NCBI GenBank assembly: GCA_003545705.1
Contig: QVLQ01000008.1
Span: 496,001 to 560,000 of the forward strand
Length of the DNA: 64,000 nucleotides
Source: Acidomyces sp. 'richmondensis'
Taxonomy: Eukaryota > Ascomycota > Dothideomycetes > Mycosphaerellales > Teratosphaeriaceae
Direction: 5' to 3'
Positions 56,671 through 64,000 of the stretch are shown piece by piece. The position numbers were made by a program, and so were the translations under genes. The notes beneath the pieces are model-generated. The model was not told the DNA's origin and did not search any database. It saw only the letters and a list, made by a program, of their open reading frames with translations. The first letter of the stretch is position 1, and each line of letters begins with the position of its first letter.

Positions 56671-57649
56671 TCACCTCTCGCCGGCTAGTCGCCGCTCTTG
56701 GACCTCCGTCAACGCCCTGCTTCCACTTATATATGCAACCGCACCCACTAGCGCAGCTATAGGGAGAGTCTGAAAAAGGTTCCAGAAAGTATAGTACATG
56801 AAGAACACCCCTTCCATCGCGATAATACTTCCCAGAAACAACCCGTGCGAAATTGGTGCGCTGCTGAAAGCTTTGCCAACGTGATCCATATTTGCTCCCA
56901 GAAAAAGCCATATGCCAAACAACATTGGCAGTGTCCCAAGGATAGCCAGCACAAAAAAGAGACTGATAATTTTCGGAGGCGTGCGAGGGTCCGACTTGAA
57001 TATGTGGTGGATCTCAGGCTTCGCGACGTATCGCTCAGGCTCGGCTGGGGCAATTGGTGGTGAGACTGGGTCGGTCTGGATAATGAGGTCGAAGGCATGG
57101 TTATTGTACGGATTCGACGTCCCGAATGAGGCGAGAATGACGGATGCCTTCAATGGCTTGTCTGAAGTGACAAATTGATATGGAAGCTCTTTCTGGGTCT
57201 GTCATGTGTCATGTAAGCTAAAAGCCGAGGTTGCTATCGCATTCATGCGACGTACAATTTCCACTTTCCCTTTACCATTCTCTTTCATGGTAAAGGGAAA
57301 AGAATCCTCAAGTCCAGTATTCGGGTCTTGGAGGGTTAGGAAGGCTTGATGCGGTCTCTTACTATTTTTACCCTCGAGTGCGGTCAAAGTGACTTTCAGC
57401 GTTTCTGCAGCCGGAAGGGGGATGGAGGATACAAGGGGTGAGTGCGGGTTGAGCCTGAAAGCGCTGTCAATTGAGCGGTCGCATTCGAAAGGCGAAGATG
57501 TGTCTATACTTCTCCTTCATACCGCCGCCAACACCGGAGCCTTTACCTTGAATTGACACCGTAGCATCTTCGAAGCTCCATGCGCTCGAAGCCCAAACAA
57601 CGCTGCCAAAGGAGAGCGCAGTAAGCGCTGCTTCACAAAAAAGTCTCAT
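56671..57649 (-). CDS. SWP1: Oligosaccharyltransferase subunit Swp1/ribophorin II
   Basis: Exons 57649-57510, 57454-57256 and 57198-56671; 288 aa, close to yeast Swp1 (286). N-terminal signal peptide ('LFCEAALTALSFGSVVWASSA'), a lumenal region ('LKVTLTALEGKNSKRPHQAF', 'YQFVTSDKPLKASVILASFG'), then three C-terminal membrane helices ('IISLFFVLAILGTLPMLFGIW', 'LFLGSIIAMEGVFFMYY', 'LPIAALVGAVAYISG'). The OST complex transfers the glycan to Asn-X-Ser/Thr in the ER lumen. Intron 1 can end at either of two AGs 9 nt apart, giving 'KLNPHS' or 'NAFRLNPHS'; the downstream site has the better branch spacing. Confidence 0.9.
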
Positions 57650-58384
57650 GATCAGGAAAGGAGTAATAGCAAAGAAAACGTAACATGCAGATGGAGGGCG
57701 AGCTGATTATCTCAAGCTCAAGCTACGTCTCCAGACCCTTAGTGCAGTTTTATGCCTGAGGCACCAAGTAGGCGAGTACGAATACAGGAGGCACAAGACA
57801 ACGACCTCACTCAGTTGCTAAGTACATCAAAAACTTAGTGCAGGAAGCAGTGGTAACTCAAAATTACTAAAATATTTCCTGACCTATTATTGACTTAAGG
57901 AAATATTTTTGACTCTCCTCTTAGGAAGCTTTCATTGTCCAAAATGTGCCTTCAGCAATGTTCGAATCCAACCCGCATAGTCCACGTGATCGCGCTAGTG
58001 CAAAGATGGCAAGAGCCAGAGGTGGACCTCGCACCTTTCTTCGCGAACGCTCCTGCTGTCTCCTAACCCCCTCATATTCTCAACACGCCATCCTCCCTCT
58101 CGTCATCCACTACCATCATCTTTCCCACCATTTCTCACACACTGGCGAATTCGGGTCTACAACTGCCATATTGGGCGATTTTCGAGGGCCAGCGGCATAG
58201 GGCCGGAATTTGTGCGCGTCTGGTTTTTTTGTTTGTTGCGTCTTCAAGTCCTCAACCAGCAAGGCCGAGGCCAAGTTGCTCATTCATGTGACAGTGCCCA
58301 CGTATTTCAGCGCGGAAGGTGCGCCCACTCCAGATCTTCTGGTTTCACATCGCAGAGCGTCATTCAACAATATCGCCACTGGCC
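57650..58384. other. Divergent promoter region, SWP1 / AT-hook gene
   Basis: CACGTG at 57983-57988. A + frame at 57946-58200 has no domain. The 5' UTR of the AT-hook gene is probably at the right end. Confidence 0.45.
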
Positions 58385-61189
58385 ATGTCGGCGCGGGATT
58401 TCCAAAACCAGGTCTCGGTATTCCATTTTACGAACCGAATATCGAGCGCCAAAATCAAAAAGTATAAAATTGCTACCGAGCGCGGGATGGGCCCAAATGG
58501 ACAGCGTGCGAGCAGCAATCAGCCACCTGCCGGACCAGTAGTTACGCCAGCACCGCAAGTGGAGCCAGCAGGAGTACTGCATCTCATGCCACCCCAGTCG
58601 ATGAGTCAGTCATTAAGTCCACCATTGGATGGCGAGCCCCCGTCAAAGAAACCCAAATTGAGACTGAGCCTGAGGTCCCAAAGCGAAGAAAGCGTTGTCC
58701 CATCAGCGCAATCAATCCCAAATACGGGAAACTCGACTATCTGTGCGCCCGATTCCCTGCCTGTCGAGGACTCAATTGATTTTGCAAAACCAAGACGTGG
58801 GTCCAATCTCAGAATTCGCTATTCGGAGAATATGCAGCTTGATGACCCAAACCTACGACAAGACTCCAGGGAATCGTCAGAGCTGTCTTCGATAGTATCA
58901 ACATCTCCTCCTCCGCCATCGGAGAAACCTCTTAAGGAATGTCGGCCTAGTTCAAGGACAAATTTGGAATATGGAGATTTCATGAACTATTACATCTTAG
59001 ATGGGGACGAGGATGATAATGACACGTCAAAGGAGCCTGCTCCGCTTTATGAACCAAAGGCAAAACCTACGCGTCAGCCAAAAGCTCAATCGCACAAGAC
59101 ATGTCGACAGCAAAAAATGAAACATCAGAATCCGCCGCCACCGCCAACTCCCGCTCAGCAACCTCAAATGCGGATGCCGACCCATGAAACCCGACAACAG
59201 CCTTCAAAATTGGCACATCCGCCAAATCTACCTCCACCCCCCCATTATCCTGCGGCACCACGACCAATGCCACCGCCTCTTCCTTTACCCCAGGTCCAGC
59301 TAATTGACTTTGAAGCTATCGACAATTTGGAGGTGTCTCAGAAATCCTGTACTGTCATTGAGATGATTCAAAAGCTGGAGGCATTATCAGCGGCCTTGAC
59401 CCAATTCGGTGGCGTACCTCCCATTCCTAAATCTCCGAACATGTCCGGTGAGCCTGACGTCTCGGGAAATGCACAAATTACCGATACCAAACAACCCTCA
59501 ATACGTTCCGAAAAACAACAACATCCGAATAACCCACAAAAAAAGGAATTGCCTCAAAGGAAATACGATGCCCTGGACGCACTTCTTGGCATGTTCGAAG
59601 ACGAAGGAGAGGATGATGCGGATGATGAAGCAGAAGACGATATCGAAGAACACCCTCTCGATGGGCATCTGAGAAAGCTCAATTATGCGCTTGAAAATCC
59701 GGGCGAGCCGGATGGGCCTCTTACATACGGTATACAGTTCATTCAAAATGCACTCAAATCATGGGCCCAGCAAAGGATTACCCACACAATGCAGCCAGAG
59801 CTTCAAAGACAGGCACAAATCTGGGCGCAGCAGCAGGCTCAGACGAAGAAACGCGGTCCAGGCAGACCACGCAAGTTTACGGAGGCTGAGGAACGAGAAC
59901 GGGCTGCAAAGGTCCCGTCCCTGCCCCCTCCCATACAGATAAAAGCAGATAGTACGCCGGAAGGTATCGCCGTCAAGGCTTTCCAATCAGTCCTCGAGTG
60001 TGGATGCTTGCAGGTGAACACAATTCTGCCAACGGAGCTCACTCGCGCGTTGCGCCACCTTTACATGCAAATTGATCACCTAATCAACCAGGGCGCTAAG
60101 AGCGAGCAGCCGTGGCAGTGTCTGTCGTATGGTGCTCAGATCGCTGCTAATAAAACTCGCGTGGAGAGATGGAAGGAGGCACAGGCGAAGGCTCACGAAG
60201 AGATGGCACGCCAGCATCATCTTGCTCAACAGCAAGTGATGCAGCAGATGGGATTGCCTGTGCATCCATCGGGCCAGCTTTCTCCCGCTCAAATTGCTCA
60301 TCAGCATGCCCTTGAGCTCGAGCGCCGCAGGAGCCAGCAACATGCTACTCAGCAACCATATATTAGTCATCATCACCTTAACCCATTGCTGCTGGGTTCG
60401 CAGCCGCCGGGCACACCTGCTGGATTTGCTCCATCGCCCTCTATGGCAAATGCGCAGATGCAGCAGGCTGGGCCAAACCATGCTGGGTTCCCTCCAAACG
60501 GTCTTCCGTCTCATGGGAGTACTGTCAACGCCAACCTGCAGCACCTTGAGAAAGTCAAGATGTATATTCCGGGATATATGCCTCGCTCGGGTGCGCAGAT
60601 GAAGTTCTCGTTCACTCCGACGAACGAAAACGCATTGAAAGTCTTTGGCTCCCAAGCATTTCCAACCCCACCACCACCAGGCAATATTCCCAACAGAGGA
60701 CCAATGAGCGCTGCACAGCCCCCGCCGCTATTTTCAAGTACTCCTGCAGATGGTGTAGCGACTTCTCCTACCGTGGCACGGTCCATCGAGACTGGTCATC
60801 AGGCGAACGGCCATGGTCACCAAATCAATGGGTGTACCACCCTAGAGAGCAGCGGTAAAGCTGGAACTCCAAACTCTGTAAATAAGGATGCTGTCATCGA
60901 AATTGTCGGTGCCGAACGGCAAAGTCCTGATCGGATGACTGGAGAGATTAAGAATGAGGCTCCCACTTCGCCGACGAGTACGTCTGTAGTCCCCCAGACG
61001 ATCGGCTTCACCGCTGTAAATGCGCAGGCTTGCAAAATCTCGGTCCCGACTGTGGCATCGCCATCTCAGGCAATAAATGATATCCCTGATGTTAAATCCA
61101 AAGATCCGCTGACCCTTACTAAGAAGCGCAAAGATCCCGGCATAGCTGCGAATTTTCCGCATCCGGGCGCTGTGGTTGTAGATCAATAG
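58385..61189 (+). CDS. Large AT-hook protein, probably chromatin-associated
   Basis: About 934 aa from ATG 58385; an alternative start at ATG 58487 gives about 900 aa. An AT-hook with a full GRP core, 'KKRGPGRPRKF', lies at about residues 487-497. A preceding acidic stretch ('DALLGMFEDEGEDDADDE') and an ordered-looking block ('LRKLNYALENPGEPDGPLTYGIQF', 'GIAVKAFQSVLECGCLQVNT', 'LTRALRHLYMQIDHLINQGA') flank it. Much of the remainder is Pro/Gln-rich and disordered, ending in a basic 'TKKRKDP'. It could be a subunit of a remodelling or transcription complex, but I do not recognise a named family. No introns are needed. Confidence 0.72.
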   Translation: MSARDFQNQVSVFHFTNRISSAKIKKYKIATERGMGPNGQRASSNQPPAGPVVTPAPQVEPAGVLHLMPPQSMSQSLSPPLDGEPPSKKPKLRLSLRSQSEESVVPSAQSIPNTGNSTICAPDSLPVEDSIDFAKPRRGSNLRIRYSENMQLDDPNLRQDSRESSELSSIVSTSPPPPSEKPLKECRPSSRTNLEYGDFMNYYILDGDEDDNDTSKEPAPLYEPKAKPTRQPKAQSHKTCRQQKMKHQNPPPPPTPAQQPQMRMPTHETRQQPSKLAHPPNLPPPPHYPAAPRPMPPPLPLPQVQLIDFEAIDNLEVSQKSCTVIEMIQKLEALSAALTQFGGVPPIPKSPNMSGEPDVSGNAQITDTKQPSIRSEKQQHPNNPQKKELPQRKYDALDALLGMFEDEGEDDADDEAEDDIEEHPLDGHLRKLNYALENPGEPDGPLTYGIQFIQNALKSWAQQRITHTMQPELQRQAQIWAQQQAQTKKRGPGRPRKFTEAEERERAAKVPSLPPPIQIKADSTPEGIAVKAFQSVLECGCLQVNTILPTELTRALRHLYMQIDHLINQGAKSEQPWQCLSYGAQIAANKTRVERWKEAQAKAHEEMARQHHLAQQQVMQQMGLPVHPSGQLSPAQIAHQHALELERRRSQQHATQQPYISHHHLNPLLLGSQPPGTPAGFAPSPSMANAQMQQAGPNHAGFPPNGLPSHGSTVNANLQHLEKVKMYIPGYMPRSGAQMKFSFTPTNENALKVFGSQAFPTPPPPGNIPNRGPMSAAQPPPLFSSTPADGVATSPTVARSIETGHQANGHGHQINGCTTLESSGKAGTPNSVNKDAVIEIVGAERQSPDRMTGEIKNEAPTSPTSTSVVPQTIGFTAVNAQACKISVPTVASPSQAINDIPDVKSKDPLTLTKKRKDPGIAANFPHPGAVVVDQ

Positions 61190-62847
61190 AACCCTTTGAA
61201 TTGGGAAATTATGTGTATTACGTGAGGTTGAAAGATTGGGTTGGCAAGACATTGAGATTATGATGTGCATGGCATGTATAAGCGACCTTTTTGCTTTTTC
61301 TTTACTTTTCAATGCAAATTTCCCGCATTTTTGGCGCTGCGAAGAGAATGGAAGCATGGTCGGCGTCTCAATGGACTGAGCTGGTCGAGAAGACACCTTT
61401 GGGATTCAATTTGTGCTGAAACTTAGGCAACACGGCCGAATGGTTTCCTAATGGTTTTCGTCTTGTAATATTATATCAGCACATCGTACGAACTTAGGTA
61501 TCTGCTGGTCCATATGCTCTCAGATATGATGAAGAGCTTTACATCAAAAATTTTAAAGCATTTGGTTCTGGTCTGGTCTGAGCAGGAATTATCAGTCCCA
61601 TTGGGTCCCGAGGAACAGATTTGGTCGATTCGATCTTCCTATCTTAGCCTTCTTCTGACATCGAATGAATCCATTAAACATAATTTTAAGTTCTTATTCT
61701 GCTTCCCTTGACTATATCCCGTACCACACCCATCCGTACGCAGGGAAGGCCTCCCGGAAGGTCACCCGCAAGCTTCAGCGTCAGTTCAGAAGCCATGAAA
61801 CTGAGTCCGTGGACAGTCCATATCTGCCCTGGGACAAATACTCAAGGTCTGAGCGCCCCGATTGGAACAGGGAAACCCCTCGAAGAAGTACTATTCTAGC
61901 CGATGAGGTTTCACGACGATGCATATGTGCATCTTCATTGATCCACGTCAAAGCGGCTCTTTCCCCGGTGAAGAAACCACTCCGGTCGAATCAATCCGGA
62001 TATGAACTTTTCTGACTGCGATCTGGGATGCACTGAGATATTGTATATGTATAATCGGTATGATCTCTAAACTTGTATTGCAATCTTCGCGTCATTAAAG
62101 TACTCGTCAAGAGAATCGCGCTTTAGTGCATTGCCCATAAAAGAGCTTTCAAATTCTATTTTGACACCACAGACTTCGTGTTGGTCTGATCTTTACCACA
62201 GGTCAGATAGATTGGCCCCAGAAGAACCTCAATTGTATTTACCAGCATTCTCTGACTGATAGGATCGGGGTGATCTAGATGGCAGATAAATGATTTTCCC
62301 AAAGTTATGTGAGAAGCTACCTCCAGTGGAAAATACTCGTTACTAGTCAGCATGGGGGGCGTTATGAGCTTGAGAGCTTTTAGGCCTGGGTAAATGACCC
62401 TTAACTTTGCATGTTTCCATGGGATACCATTCATACAGAATTTGGTGCTTCAAAATTACATTTTCCAGAATAGCCAAACTTTGGTTGGACTGAGATATGC
62501 GCTATTCTCTTTAATGGCCTCCAGCAGAAGCCAAACTTCACCATTCTCGCAACCATTCTCGCAACCATTCACACAATTCAACATGTCTCTAGTCTCAGCT
62601 ACTCAATTCCATTTTTGTGTACCATCAGATCGCAATATCGAATGCCCAAATAATTTAATGAATACAGATATAGATATGAATTTATGTCGATATTGAAATT
62701 GGATCCAATGTTCAGCGTCCCGGTATATTTTATCTAGGGAGGAAAGTGGGCATTCAGAAGGCTGGCCGAAGATCGGCCGAAGACAAGAATTGGTTCCTGT
62801 CATTTCAGCGCGCGGAGGCCACAACCATAACAGTAAAGCACTGTAAG
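61190..62847. other. 1.7-kb intergenic region
   Basis: A 116-codon + frame at 61665-62015 is rich in charged residues but has no domain. A short 12-bp tandem repeat is at 62541-62576. Nothing else recognised. Confidence 0.4.
62541..62576. repeat. 12-bp tandem repeat, three copies
   Basis: Two identical CCATTCTCGCAA units and a third diverged one (CCATTCACACAA). Confidence 0.85.
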
Positions 62848-62865
62848 ATGTTGATAACTTTAAAA

Positions 62866-63321
62866 ATGCCATTTGCGACTCGCAGATTACTGTGTTCAAC
62901 GCAAAGAGGCTACGCGACATCACTACCGAAAAGATTTCCAGAATCTCGTCCCTTCCAGCCACCTGCACCTTCGGAGCGCATTTCTCGGCCGCCCAAGGTC
63001 GTTTTCAAACCTTCCAGTACTCCGCAGAAGAGAGACGTTTTACATCAACAAGGGAGAGAGCCAAAGCAACAGTTCGAACCAGTTAAAGATGTCTCGCGTG
63101 CCGAAGCTGCAGCCAGGAGAGTCGTTTCGGAAGGATACCTCGACCCACGGTACAGACCCGTGGCACGAAGGGTGATAGCTCTCATCGTGTCGTTACCCAT
63201 TGTCATTGTATTTGGATGGGAGTTATTGCAAAGGTGGGCAGAAGCTATATCGGAGCAGAGAGCACAGCGGGATGCAGGGAAAGTCATGCAAATGAAGGAA
63301 TCAGAGAGCTCACATTCATGA
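62866..63321 (+). CDS. Small single-pass membrane protein, probably mitochondrial
   Basis: About 151 aa from ATG 62866 (a further ATG at 62848 is in frame). The N-terminus ('MPFATRRLLCSTQRGYATSLPKRF') is a good mitochondrial presequence. A basic Pro-rich middle precedes one hydrophobic helix near the C-terminus ('VIALIVSLPIVIVFGWELL') followed by a short charged tail. Similar small fungal inner-membrane proteins exist, but I do not recognise a named family. Confidence 0.62.
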   Translation: MPFATRRLLCSTQRGYATSLPKRFPESRPFQPPAPSERISRPPKVVFKPSSTPQKRDVLHQQGREPKQQFEPVKDVSRAEAAARRVVSEGYLDPRYRPVARRVIALIVSLPIVIVFGWELLQRWAEAISEQRAQRDAGKVMQMKESESSHS

Positions 63322-63499
63322 GGGAAATATGTATGTATTGCATACCACGGCGGGATCTCTTTGTGGGATAATTCGATGCAGCACGCAAATTCCTGGACGC
63401 TCTTTTACCAACGCCAAGCTAAACCCAGAAAAAGCGGCAGATCAGAATATGACTTCGAAACGTTCTGACTGCCAATATGTTGCCACTATAAGGCAAGGA

Positions 63500-64000
63500 T
63501 CACCACGCAGCATGCCCACCATCAATCCGCAGGTCACTGCCAGTCATGAAGCTGCTTGCGTCACTGATCAAGAATACGGCTGCACCTCGATATTCCTCTG
63601 GCTTGCTCAGTTTACCCAGCATGTTCTGCGTTGGCCAGTCCCTTCTTCTCTCTGGAAACTGCTCAAAGAGTGCTTCCACCATAGCCGTGACAATATAGCC
63701 TGGTGAGATGGTGTTGACACGGATACCGAACTGGCCCCATTCAGCCGCTAGGTTGCGTCCAAGTTGGATGACGCCAGCTTTGCTTGCGTTATACGCAGGG
63801 CATATCAGACCCTAGGCACGGAGTATTTTCAGTCGACCAGGGCAGGCAATGATGATGCCATCACCAATATACGGAAGAACCTACCCTATTCGCTATAGTT
63901 CCACTCATACTCGCAATCATGGCAATGCTTCCGCCATTACCCCATCGGATCATCTCCTTCGCAACCGCCTGAGCTGTCATGAAAACGCCTGTGATGTTAA
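63500..64000 (-). CDS. Short-chain dehydrogenase, 3' part (cut by window end)
   Basis: Only the C-terminal about 142 residues are inside the window: exon 64000-63885 (5' incomplete) and exon 63811-63500, joined over a 73-nt intron. Classical SDR features: 'NITGVFMTAQAVAKEM', catalytic Ser in 'SIAMIASMSGTIANRG' across the junction, 'YNASKAGV' (YxxxK), 'GIRVNTISPGYI', and the C-terminal 'FLISDASSFMTGSDLRIDGGHA'. This resembles fungal sorbose/xylulose reductase and arabinitol dehydrogenase types that act on sugars and polyols with NADP(H). The cofactor-binding N-terminus lies outside the window. Confidence 0.88.

Noticed and set aside
57961..57969. TTCGAATCC resembling a tRNA T-loop (also at 6641-6650 on the minus strand)
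   Set aside because: No paired T-stem, anticodon arm or acceptor stem around either site.

Overview
The window looks like a euchromatic stretch of a filamentous ascomycete (Pezizomycotina) chromosome. Most introns are 48-75 nt with GTAxGT-like donors and CTAAC/CTGAC branch points. The gene set is typical of that group: a Pil1 eisosome protein, a KMT6/EZH2-type methyltransferase, a fungal Spc7 kinetochore protein, a TRI12-like transporter and a PIR-type cell wall protein. I cannot name the genus. Exon joins were worked out by hand from reading frame, splice motifs and expected family sequence.

Layout. 1-8 kb: a TPP1/Tpz1-like shelterin subunit (+), a decayed pogo/Fot-type transposon (-), RPS2 (-) and an OXNAD1-like flavin/NAD oxidoreductase (-). 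8-11 kb is a gene desert. 11-17 kb: a 6PGDH-like/DUF1932 dehydrogenase (+), the mitochondrial t6A enzyme QRI7 (-), and an intact piggyBac-type transposase (-) with a small convergent ORF at its 3' side. 17-27 kb: PIL1, a DHDPS-family aldolase/lyase, a TRI12-like MFS transporter, a conserved protein of unknown function, a three-exon mitochondrial BolA and a four-exon SDR. 27.4-31.8 kb has no convincing protein gene.

31.8-45 kb: KMT6 (-) with a strong hairpin right after its stop codon, a membrane-anchored cytochrome b5-like protein, a small mitochondrial coiled-coil protein, SPC7 (-) and RPS11 (+). 45-54.5 kb: a tiny DUF1748 gene (-), pyruvate kinase (+), a PIR-type wall protein with a polyproline/His tail (-), the ribosome assembly GTPase NOG2 (-) with a 405-nt intron that looks like an H/ACA snoRNA host, and the mitoribosomal protein PET123/mS26 (+). 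54.5-56.7 kb is AT-rich and empty. 56.7-64 kb: the OST subunit SWP1 (-), a large AT-hook protein (+), a small mitochondrial membrane protein (+) and the 3' part of another SDR (-) cut by the window end.

Functional themes: ribosome and translation genes (RPS2, RPS11, NOG2, PET123, QRI7) and chromosome biology genes (TPP1-like, KMT6, SPC7, AT-hook protein) recur, but they are separate transcription units with no sign of a biosynthetic cluster. I found no CRISPR array, rRNA or convincing tRNA. The leads most worth a second look are the possible snoRNA inside NOG2, the piggyBac element with its second ORF, the hairpin at the KMT6 stop codon, and the 4.4-kb region without a protein gene.
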